DNA from: Helicobacteraceae bacterium | Lineage (GTDB): Bacteria > Campylobacterota > Campylobacteria > Campylobacterales > Sulfurimonadaceae | Reading direction: 5' to 3' | Assembly (NCBI GenBank): GCA_027084065.1 | Contig: JALWLR010000240.1 | Span: 1-11,639, forward strand | Length of the DNA stretch: 11,639 bases | In this document: in pieces, positions 5,484 to 11,639 of the stretch | Layout: every line of letters begins with the position of its first letter | How positions within the stretch are numbered: the stretch's first letter is position 1 | The notes under the pieces: model-generated | The model's input: only the letters and a program-made list of their open reading frames with translations | What the model was told of the DNA's origin: nothing | Database searches by the model: none | Made by a program: the position numbers and the translations under genes

Positions 5484-7305
5484 TTCGAAGCTCATCTTCA
5501 TGATAGAGTGACATAGAAGGAAACGCAAACTCTAAACCGTTTGACTCTAGAATCTGCATAACCCCAAAGATAATCTCATCTTTTATCTTCGCCCACTCCG
5601 CCCATTCAATCGTTGTCGTAAAACAGTAAACCAAAATATCTATGCTTGAGTCTGCCAATTCGTCTATGGTTACAAGCTGGAAGTTCTTAATACCCAGTGC
5701 ATCATTTTTCGAAACAAGCTTCGTCATATCCATAGGGTGTCCAAATATCGAAGAGCTGTTCTCCTCTTTCGCAATGCCCGGATGTGAAGCAAGAAGTGCT
5801 TCGATTTGTAGCAACGCTTTTTGCAGGCTCTCTTTGTCGGAATCGTACCTCACACCCACACGAAACTTGATCCGCCGTCCCACTTTTCGTTTGCTCCAGT
5901 TTTTAATAGCCTCATTGGCAAGTTTGGAGTTGGGTATAGAGATGAGTGCGTTGTCAAACGTCCGTATCGTCGTAACTCGTAAGCCAATCTCGACAACGAC
6001 CCCCTCTTGATCGTCCACAACAATCCAGTCTCCTTGTGAAAATGTATCACTCATCAAGATAGAGAGTGTTCCAAAAAAGTTTGCCAAAGAGTCTTTTGCT
6101 GCAAGTGCAATGGCAAAACCTCCTATTCCAAGACCGGAGAGGATTGCTGTGAGATTGACACCTGCTTGATGCAAGACGATAAGCAGCGTTATAAGTATAA
6201 GCATAAAATTCGTGATTTTGACGCTAATGTTGACTAGTTCACTTTTTAAAGAGGTGTGTTTTTTCGCTAAAGAGCTGATTTTGGATGCGGCGATAATATT
6301 GAGCACTTTATAAAGCATCCACATAAGCAGTACCGTATAACTCATTTCAAAAAGCGTACTTAAAATTACCGTACGGCTGAAGTCATTGTAGATATAAATG
6401 ATAAGATTTAGCCCCATAAGCAATGCCAAGATCTCCATTGGAGGAGTGAGTTCACGGATAATCGACGTGATGACCCTACTTTTGAAATGGAAATTGTTTA
6501 AAACTTTAGAGACTATTTTCAAAGCTATGATTTTAAGTAAAAACATCATTATGATGACAAAGAGAATAAGCAGAAGTTTCATCAAACTCAGATTCACTTT
6601 AGATAAAAGAGGCTGCAAAGAGTCTGAAAGTGCCGTATGATTGACAAACATCACGACCTTGATCAAGCCATATTTGTAATACTTATTGAGACGATACATT
6701 TTCCGTTCGTTGTCGGCAATGGTTTTGAGCAAATCGGCATTGATCTCTATGATGGCATAATGTTCCAAAATACGCTGCTTCATATCGAGTATGACACTTG
6801 CGTTACCTGGAGTTTGCAGGTATTTTTTATAATCCTCTTTCGTATAGTGGCTGATTTCTTGCTGGTTTCGCACAAAAGCTTGGGAGACAACTGTTGCAAA
6901 AGCATCAAACGTTTTTAAATCAAGTGCTTGCAAAATCTCTTTGAGCATTTTGTTTTGACTCTGTAAAATACGATAAGAATCAATCAAAACCTGATCTCTG
7001 ATAACCGCATAGGTATTGCCCCGCCTTTTATTGACGGCAATGATTTTTTGAAGTTTGTATATTTTGGAAGCGTAAGGATCTTGATAATGAAGGTAGAGAC
7101 TTTTATTCGCCAGCACCTCTTCGAGCTTACGCTCAAAAAGCCTCTCTTTTTTTTCTATTATCTGCTCCATTGTCTTCTCATCGATATTGGGATCGTTGAG
7201 TTTGAGTGTCAGTTTGATCTGCTCATCTATAAACGGACCGTAAGAGACACTTTTTGCATGTAGAAACAAAGGAAGCAACAAAAGTAAAAAGAGGCGTAAG
7301 ATCAT
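5437..7305 (-). CDS. MscS-family mechanosensitive channel with long N-terminal region
   Basis: This is a predicted inner-membrane small-conductance mechanosensitive channel of 622 residues, roughly twice the length of E. coli MscS. A signal peptide (about 1-17, ending LFLHA) is followed by a helical, charged periplasmic region (about 18-235). Membrane segments lie near 241-262, 288-306, 313-337 and 362-381. The pore helix is the Gly/Ala-rich stretch 389-403 (SGLGIGGFAIALAAK), followed by the MscS beta domain (GDWIVVDDQEGVVVEIG, 425-441; ISIPNSKL, 455-462) and a C-terminal alpha/beta domain. Its ATG overlaps the gdhA stop as TAATG, and GAGGG (minus strand, 7316-7312) lies inside the gdhA end, so translation is probably coupled. 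The 3' end runs 47 bp into pgpA. Function is inferred from family membership; the extra N-terminal region has no identified role. Confidence 0.9.
   Translation of the reverse strand: MILRLFLLLLLPLFLHAKSVSYGPFIDEQIKLTLKLNDPNIDEKTMEQIIEKKERLFERKLEEVLANKSLYLHYQDPYASKIYKLQKIIAVNKRRGNTYAVIRDQVLIDSYRILQSQNKMLKEILQALDLKTFDAFATVVSQAFVRNQQEISHYTKEDYKKYLQTPGNASVILDMKQRILEHYAIIEINADLLKTIADNERKMYRLNKYYKYGLIKVVMFVNHTALSDSLQPLLSKVNLSLMKLLLILFVIIMMFLLKIIALKIVSKVLNNFHFKSRVITSIIRELTPPMEILALLMGLNLIIYIYNDFSRTVILSTLFEMSYTVLLMWMLYKVLNIIAASKISSLAKKHTSLKSELVNISVKITNFMLILITLLIVLHQAGVNLTAILSGLGIGGFAIALAAKDSLANFFGTLSILMSDTFSQGDWIVVDDQEGVVVEIGLRVTTIRTFDNALISIPNSKLANEAIKNWSKRKVGRRIKFRVGVRYDSDKESLQKALLQIEALLASHPGIAKEENSSSIFGHPMDMTKLVSKNDALGIKNFQLVTIDELADSSIDILVYCFTTTIEWAEWAKIKDEIIFGVMQILESNGLEFAFPSMSLYHEDELRIKIDSNAANKAIPAK
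5468..5489. repeat. 8-bp palindrome over the pgpA stop codon
   Basis: TTCGAATC (5468-5475) and GATTCGAA (5482-5489) form a perfect 8-bp stem with a 6-nt loop. It sits where the pgpA and mscS-like genes overlap and includes the pgpA stop. No T-run follows on either strand, so it is not a standard intrinsic terminator. It might stabilise either 3' end or simply reflect coding constraint on both strands. Confidence 0.35.
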
Positions 7306-8660
7306 TATATACCCTCGTGTATCATGGCATCGGCAACCTTTTTGAAACTTGCAATATTCGCTCCGTCGATGTAGTTTCCGGCAACACCGTAATCTTTCGC
7401 GGTATAAGCGACCCGCTTACAAATTTGACGCATAATTTCACGCAGACGCTCATCCACTTTTGCATAGCCCCATCGTGCCATCGCGGCATTTTGGCTCATC
7501 TCGAATTCACTCACAGCCACTCCGCCCGCATTGGCCGCTTTTGCAGGTGCGAAGCAGATATCGTTGGATAAAAATGCCTGTATAGCCTCTGGCGTACAGG
7601 GCATATTCGCTCCTTCCGAAACACTCACGACACCGTTTTGAATGAGTGTTTGCGCGTCCGCTTCTGTCACTTCATTCTGCGTCGCACACGGAAAAGCCGC
7701 ATAGCAGGGCACTTCCCATACTGCATGTCCCCCTTCTGGGTACTCCTCAACCGGTGTATATTGCGCTTCTGGATAGTACTTCAAATACTCTTCAAGCGAT
7801 GCCCGCCTTGTCTCTTTGATCTCTTTGAGTACTTTTATATCCAGTCCCCGCTTGTCATAGATGCTTCCACGTGAATCACTACATGTAACGGGTACAGCCC
7901 CTATATCCAGAAGCTTCTCTATTGTATGTAAAGCGACATTACCGGCACCGCTGACACAGCATACTTTTCCCTGCAACGGCTCTTTATTCTCCAGTTCTAG
8001 CATCGCCTCGGTAAAGTAGACGACCCCATACCCTGTCGCCTCCGGACGCAGCAACGAACCACCGAACATATAAGGCTTTCCGGTAAGCACCCCCTCATAC
8101 TTGGATGTAATTTTTTTGTACTCTCCAAAAAGATAGCCTATCTCCCTGCTACCTACACCTATATCTCCTGCAGGCACATCCACACGCGGACCTATATACT
8201 TGTGTAGCTCCGTCATAAATGCAGAACAAAACTTCATCACTTCAAAATCACTTTTACCTTTAGGGTCGAAGTCGCTTCCCCCTTTGGCTCCCCCTATGGG
8301 CAGACCCGTGAGTGCATTTTTAAAAATCTGCTCAAACCCTAAAAATTTCAAAACACCCTCATTTACTGTCGGATGAAAGCGAAGACCTCCCTTGTATGGT
8401 CCCAAAGCATTGTTAAACTGCACACGAAAGCCTGTGTTTATCTCTATTTCATTTTTGTCATTTAGCCATGCGACTTTGAACTTCACGATTCTATCGGGAA
8501 CGACAAGCCGTTCAAGTATTGCATGTCGTCTGTAAATATCATCCGACTCCAAAAGCGGCTTGATAGAGTATAAAACCTCCTCCATCGCCTGATAAAATAT
8601 AAAATCCTCTTCACACGTTCTTTTTTCAAATTTTTGAATTTCCTGCTCTATTATGCTCAT
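7305..8660 (-). CDS. gdhA: Glutamate dehydrogenase, NADP-type
   Basis: GdhA is a cytosolic enzyme that reductively aminates 2-oxoglutarate with ammonium to glutamate. The hexameric bacterial family is about 450 residues, matching 451 here. Visible motifs are the substrate-binding GPYKGGLRFHP (87-97), KNALTGLPIGGAKGGSDFDP (114-133) with the catalytic Lys at 126, the VDVPAGDIGVGSREIGYL block (160-177), and the Rossmann motif GAGNVA (238-243). SDSRG after the second strand suits NADP rather than NAD, which is a modest argument. I chose the ATG at 8660: AAGGGA (minus strand, 8672-8667) stands six bases upstream of it. A GTG at 8678 would add six residues but has no clear ribosome binding site. 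It is followed directly by the channel gene with a one-base overlap. Confidence 0.96.
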   Translation of the reverse strand: MSIIEQEIQKFEKRTCEEDFIFYQAMEEVLYSIKPLLESDDIYRRHAILERLVVPDRIVKFKVAWLNDKNEIEINTGFRVQFNNALGPYKGGLRFHPTVNEGVLKFLGFEQIFKNALTGLPIGGAKGGSDFDPKGKSDFEVMKFCSAFMTELHKYIGPRVDVPAGDIGVGSREIGYLFGEYKKITSKYEGVLTGKPYMFGGSLLRPEATGYGVVYFTEAMLELENKEPLQGKVCCVSGAGNVALHTIEKLLDIGAVPVTCSDSRGSIYDKRGLDIKVLKEIKETRRASLEEYLKYYPEAQYTPVEEYPEGGHAVWEVPCYAAFPCATQNEVTEADAQTLIQNGVVSVSEGANMPCTPEAIQAFLSNDICFAPAKAANAGGVAVSEFEMSQNAAMARWGYAKVDERLREIMRQICKRVAYTAKDYGVAGNYIDGANIASFKKVADAMIHEGI

Positions 8661-8685
8661 ATCACATCCCTTTATCACGTCTTAT

Positions 8686-8714
8686 ATTATAAACCGATAT
8701 TTTTGTTTTTCCAA
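8686..8714 (-). promoter_or_regulatory. gdhA promoter
   Basis: On the minus strand TATAAT (8691-8686) is preceded by TTGGAA (8714-8709) with exactly 17 bp between them, a good sigma-70 layout. It lies 25-54 bp upstream of the gdhA ATG. The adjoining sequence 8715-8800 is AT-rich and holds a short GTTTC/GAAAC inverted repeat (8727-8731 with 8741-8745), which could be an operator, though I cannot name a protein for it. Confidence 0.6.
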
Positions 8715-8802
8715 ATTGTACCAAAAGTTTCTTCAACGTCGAAACATTCGCCTTTTTTATCACTAAAATAGCACTTTTGTAGAGTTTTTTTCATTTTTTC
8801 AG

Positions 8803-8808
8803 TATAAT
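8803..8808 (+). promoter_or_regulatory. Chemoreceptor gene promoter, -10 box
   Basis: A perfect TATAAT follows a T-rich stretch (8785-8799) and lies 67 bp before the chemoreceptor ATG. No clear -35 box is seen at normal spacing. I see no sigma-28 or sigma-54 consensus nearby, so this gene looks transcribed by the main sigma factor. Confidence 0.55.
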
Positions 8809-8833
8809 CATTTTATCTAATATTACTCTTCGC

Positions 8834-8854
8834 GGCATACCAAGCGGTCTTGCC
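8834..8854 (+). promoter_or_regulatory. Hairpin in the chemoreceptor 5' leader
   Basis: In the predicted leader, GGCA (8834-8837) pairs with TGCC (8851-8854), and inside it ACC (8839-8841) pairs with GGT (8846-8848) around an AAGC tetraloop. The hairpin lies just before the AGGAGA ribosome binding site (8863-8868). It is GC-rich compared with its surroundings. It does not match a riboswitch class that I can recognise. Confidence 0.3.
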
Positions 8855-8874
8855 CGAAAAACAGGAGAAACTCC

Positions 8875-10821
8875 ATGTTCGAAAAACTCAGTATAAAGCA
8901 GCAGATGTGGCTGCTTACCGTCGTTATTACGGTTTCACTCATAGGGGCTGCAGGTTTTACCTACTTCTCGCTTTACAAAATGCAAAAAGAGTTCATAGCA
9001 CTCAAAGATCACGACATCGAAGCGGCATTGACCATCTATGACATTGAAAAACGGATGAACTACATCAGCCGTAACGACCGCGACATCATGCTTGGCGGCA
9101 ATTTGGAAAAAGACAAACGTGAGCTGCGTGAAAATATCGACGCTATTGCGAAGAACTTTGCAAAACTTGAAAGTGTTGTCACTACACCAAAAGACAAAGA
9201 ACTTTTACAAAAAGCGAAAGTATCGACAATGCGCTTCATTCAAGAAGCTTACAAATACCTTGATTCATTAAGTAAAGAGCAAATTGCCAACGAAAAAGAG
9301 AGCATTTATGCCCACTACAAAAAGCTGCTCTCCCCCTTGGCAATGGAGTCTAGAAAATACTTTAAAGAGTTCGTCAAAATGAAACGAAACGAATTTGCAA
9401 AAAGTATAGAAGCGATGAAGTCGGAGATGAACTTTTACAGACTTTTCGTTATGTTTGCAAGTATTTCCATCATTATAATTTTGCTACTTTTGACTATAAA
9501 AATCCGCTCAACAATCGTCAACGGCATCAATAAGTTCATCTCACTTATAGAGATGGCTTCCAAAGGAGATTTCAGCAAAAAAGATGAAATAGTCATAGAG
9601 GGAGAAACAGAACTTGCCGAAATGGGTCGAGCACTCAAACACTTCATCGAGCATGTAGAGGAGCTCATCCATCAAATCAATTCTGCCATAAGCAATGCAG
9701 CTAAAGGGGACTTCACACAAGAGATCAACCATGATGGACTCACAGGAGAATTTGAAGAAGCTTTACGCAACGTCAAAAAAGCGATAGATGCGATGAAAGA
9801 GCAGTATCATACAGCTAAAATAGAGAGCTTCCATGCAAAACTCAGTGCAAAAAGCGTAACCGTTACCGAATCACTCTCAGTCATTCAAAACAACCTTCAA
9901 GACAACATTCAAAAGCTCAAAGAGGTAACACAGTCGAACAAATCCGCAGCGGAGATGGCAAACGATTCGCGAGAAAGCATCTTTGAAATCGTACAAGAGC
10001 TACAAAACCTGACCCAGCAAGTAAGTGAAAACAACCAAAGCATAGAAAATCTCACACAGCAGATGAACGATATATCTTCCGTTATTCAGCTCATAACCGA
10101 CATTGCCGACCAGACCAACCTTCTCGCCCTCAACGCCGCTATAGAAGCGGCACGTGCCGGCGAACACGGGCGTGGATTTGCCGTTGTCGCCGATGAAGTA
10201 AGAAAACTTGCCGAACGTACACACAAAGCAACAGGAGAAATTTCAGTCAGCATCAAATCTCTCCAGCAAGAGATGAACGACATAAACAGCTCATCAGAAA
10301 AAATGACCGAAATAGTCGACTCCTCCGCACATAAAATTCAAGACTTCGAACACTTGCTTGTAGAGCTGAGTGAAAGCTCCAACATAATTGTCGAAAAATC
10401 CTACGGTATGGAGAATCTTACATTTATTGTCCTTGCTAAAATCGACCACATTCTCTACAAAGCGCGTGCATACAACTCCATTCTTACCGGTAAAAAGCTA
10501 CTTCCTGCCGTTCCACCGACGGAGTGTCGTCTTGGACAATGGCTGGGAGGCGAAGGCAAAGAACGTTTTGGAAAAACAACGGCATACGCTAAAATTCATC
10601 CTCCGCACGCCATCGTACATGAAAATGCCAACGATAATCTACGCTACTTAGAAGCTCCAGACCCTATAGAGGAGACGCTAGAACATGAAGAGGAGATTAT
10701 AGAACATTTTGAGAAGATGGAGCAAGCAAGCGATACACTCTTTTCTCTTTTAGATGCAATGCTTCAAGAGATTGAGCTACTTCGCAAAGAAGTAAAAAAG
10801 CAAAACGAAAAAGAGGTATAA
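8875..10821 (+). CDS. Methyl-accepting chemotaxis protein with C-terminal CZB zinc-binding domain
   Basis: This inner-membrane chemoreceptor (648 residues) would signal through CheW/CheA to the flagellar motor. TM1 is about 11-33, a helical periplasmic sensor region spans about 34-188, and TM2 is 189-208. A HAMP domain follows (209-262), then a second HAMP-like unit; each carries KGDF (230-233 and 277-280). The highly conserved signalling tip is LLALNAAIEAARAGEHGRGF (416-435), continuing as AVVADEVRKLAERT. After the coiled coil comes a CZB domain with the expected ligands H524, C551, H578 and H582. CZB domains bind zinc through three His and one Cys, and in some receptors sense hypochlorous acid or zinc. 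The tail ends in acidic/basic helices with no CheR-docking pentapeptide. AGGAGA (8863-8868) supports the ATG. The ligand of the periplasmic region cannot be told from sequence. Confidence 0.95.
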   Translation: MFEKLSIKQQMWLLTVVITVSLIGAAGFTYFSLYKMQKEFIALKDHDIEAALTIYDIEKRMNYISRNDRDIMLGGNLEKDKRELRENIDAIAKNFAKLESVVTTPKDKELLQKAKVSTMRFIQEAYKYLDSLSKEQIANEKESIYAHYKKLLSPLAMESRKYFKEFVKMKRNEFAKSIEAMKSEMNFYRLFVMFASISIIIILLLLTIKIRSTIVNGINKFISLIEMASKGDFSKKDEIVIEGETELAEMGRALKHFIEHVEELIHQINSAISNAAKGDFTQEINHDGLTGEFEEALRNVKKAIDAMKEQYHTAKIESFHAKLSAKSVTVTESLSVIQNNLQDNIQKLKEVTQSNKSAAEMANDSRESIFEIVQELQNLTQQVSENNQSIENLTQQMNDISSVIQLITDIADQTNLLALNAAIEAARAGEHGRGFAVVADEVRKLAERTHKATGEISVSIKSLQQEMNDINSSSEKMTEIVDSSAHKIQDFEHLLVELSESSNIIVEKSYGMENLTFIVLAKIDHILYKARAYNSILTGKKLLPAVPPTECRLGQWLGGEGKERFGKTTAYAKIHPPHAIVHENANDNLRYLEAPDPIEETLEHEEEIIEHFEKMEQASDTLFSLLDAMLQEIELLRKEVKKQNEKEV

Positions 10822-10830
10822 TCTAAAAGT

Positions 10831-11196
10831 CTACTCCCACTCATCGAGCGCGCCTTTGGCGTGCTTGGGCTTTTTGTACTTTTTGAAATTTTTACTCTTT
10901 TCTAACTGATTGGCAGCATAAAGAATCTCTTTTTTAATATCTTCTATCTCTTTTTCCTCATTTGACGCATAAAGACGCATCTTCTCAACAAGCTTTTCAA
11001 GATCCTGCAACTCCCCTTTATACAAAGCGATACGCATAGCGCGATCGAGTAGTTTCGATGCGTTTTTCACTTTTTTTGCATACCCCTCTTTCGTTGCCGA
11101 CTCCACCTTAGACAAGTAAGAAACAATCGATTTGCTAAAGCGCTCCAAAGCTCGTACATAGCGAACTCTTACAGCATTTTCCTCTTTTTTGTTCAT
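10831..11196 (-). CDS. Small lysine-rich helical protein, unknown function
   Basis: I do not recognise this 121-residue protein. It begins MNKKEENAVRVRYVRALERF and is almost wholly predicted helical, with charged heptad-like stretches such as LEKLVEKMRLYASNEEKEIE, suggesting a coiled coil or helical bundle. It has no signal peptide, no membrane segment and no cysteine. The C terminus is basic (KNFKKYKKPKHAKGALDEWE). The coding claim rests on an unbroken frame, amino-acid use like its neighbours and tight packing: its stop is 9 nt from the convergent chemoreceptor stop. Its upstream ribosome binding site is poor (GGTG, minus strand, 11205-11202), so the start is less certain. It is divergent from the rhodanese gene. 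A nucleic-acid or protein-binding role would be a guess from charge alone. Confidence 0.75.
   Translation of the reverse strand: MNKKEENAVRVRYVRALERFSKSIVSYLSKVESATKEGYAKKVKNASKLLDRAMRIALYKGELQDLEKLVEKMRLYASNEEKEIEDIKKEILYAANQLEKSKNFKKYKKPKHAKGALDEWE
10848..10875 (+). terminator. Probable intrinsic terminator of the chemoreceptor gene
   Basis: GCGCGCC (10848-10854) pairs with GGCGTGC (10858-10864) as a 7-bp stem with one G-U pair and a 3-nt loop. TTGGGCTTTTT follows. It begins 27 nt after the chemoreceptor stop. The T-run is interrupted, so the call is moderate. The element lies inside the 3' coding end of the convergent small gene. Confidence 0.45.
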
Positions 11197-11218
11197 AAGA
11201 CACCATTGTTTTTTTCTT

Positions 11219-11226
11219 AGTATAAT
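11219..11226. promoter_or_regulatory. Overlapping divergent -10 boxes
   Basis: The plus strand reads TATAAT at 11221-11226, 21 bp before the rhodanese ATG. The minus strand reads TATACT at 11224-11219 (or TATTAT at 11226-11221), about 22 bp before the small helical-protein gene. The two genes are only 51 bp apart, so both promoters must share this AT-rich box. No -35 hexamers are clear for either. Confidence 0.45.
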
Positions 11227-11247
11227 AGCAAAAAAACGGAGAAAATT

Positions 11248-11639
11248 ATGAAACGAATCATACTCTTTATCTTTTTACTTGTTGTATCGCTACATGCAGA
11301 ACTTATCAAAGCATACCCGAGTGAGGAGTTGCTACGCAAACATATTCCCATCGTCGACATTCGCACCCCTGCCGAGTGGCGACAAACCGGAATCATAAAA
11401 GGGGCAATTCCCATCACTTTTTTTGATGAACGCGGAAACTATGACGTCAGAAAATTTTTAGATGAACTCAACAAAAGAGTAGACACATCCAAGCCCTTTG
11501 CCATCATTTGCCATGTCGGCAACAGAAGTGCGATGGTTTCGCAGTTTCTTTCCCAGCAACTTGGCTATACCGTCATCGACCTTGTCGGCGGCATGGAAGA
11601 GGCAAAAAAAAGAGGTTTGCCGATGACTCCGTACATGTA
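11248..11639 (+). CDS. Exported rhodanese-domain protein (3' end outside the window)
   Basis: The 130 visible codons begin with a signal peptide (MKRIILFIFLLVVSLHA, 1-17), so the protein is probably periplasmic. A single rhodanese domain follows: VDIRTPAEW (36-44), then the active-site loop CHVGNRS with the catalytic Cys at 88, and LVGGMEEAKKRGLPM near the end. Rhodaneses move sulfane sulfur from thiosulfate or persulfides to thiol acceptors through a Cys persulfide. GGAGA (11238-11242) stands before the ATG. The reading frame is still open at the window edge, whose last two bases are TA, so the next base could make a stop; the domain is already complete. A role in periplasmic sulfur handling would fit a sulfur-oxidising organism but is inference. 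Confidence 0.9.
   Translation, partial: MKRIILFIFLLVVSLHAELIKAYPSEELLRKHIPIVDIRTPAEWRQTGIIKGAIPITFFDERGNYDVRKFLDELNKRVDTSKPFAIICHVGNRSAMVSQFLSQQLGYTVIDLVGGMEEAKKRGLPMTPYM

Noticed and set aside
8661..8678. GTG at 8678 as the gdhA start
   Set aside because: The ATG at 8660 has AAGGGA at ideal spacing and gives the usual family length; the extra six residues have no support.
8826..8860. Sigma-54 promoter or known riboswitch before the chemoreceptor
   Set aside because: The GG and GC elements are not 10 bp apart as sigma-54 needs, and the hairpin matches no riboswitch core that I can recall.

Overview
The window looks like part of a Campylobacterota (epsilonproteobacterial) chromosome, probably a free-living Sulfurimonas/Sulfurovum-like lineage. 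The evidence is the fused ispDF gene, the ispDF / HP1021-type regulator / ATP-sulfurylase-like / pgpA gene order (known to me from Campylobacter jejuni Cj1607-Cj1610, with the ispDF-regulator pair in Helicobacter HP1020-HP1021), the moderate-to-low GC, and T-rich promoters with good -10 boxes but poor -35 boxes. The genus assignment is inference. I see no insertion sequence, phage gene or CRISPR array.

Layout. (1) 1-63: 3' part of tRNA-Ala(GGC). (2) 64-227: a non-coding gap with a GC-rich imperfect hairpin. (3) 228-1604, minus strand: thiC, thiamine pyrimidine synthesis. (4) 1605-1774: divergent promoter region. (5) 1775-5483, plus strand: a tight four-gene operon of ispDF (isoprenoid MEP pathway), an atypical response regulator without a phospho-acceptor Asp, an ATP-sulfurylase-like nucleotidyltransferase that has lost two sulfate-contacting residues, and pgpA (phosphatidylglycerol synthesis). 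Spacing is 9 nt, a 23-nt overlap, then 9 nt. (6) 5437-8660, minus strand: gdhA followed by an MscS-family channel, joined by a one-base TAATG overlap. The channel gene runs 47 bp into the 3' end of pgpA. (7) 8661-8874: divergent promoters for gdhA and a chemoreceptor. (8) 8875-10821, plus strand: a membrane chemoreceptor with a C-terminal CZB zinc-binding domain. (9) 10831-11196, minus strand: a small lysine-rich helical protein of unknown function. (10) 11248 to the window end, plus strand: an exported rhodanese, cut by the window edge.

Most genes are housekeeping or environmental-sensing genes. Four points deserve a closer look. The orphan regulator has Ser in place of the phospho-acceptor and a lone CxxC. 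The adjoining ATP-sulfurylase homologue has an altered QxRN motif. Glutamate dehydrogenase is translationally linked to a mechanosensitive channel, which suggests an osmotic role. The chemoreceptor probably senses an oxidant or zinc through its CZB domain. I found no convincing wholly new system. The regulator/sulfurylase-like pair is the best candidate for undescribed biology.
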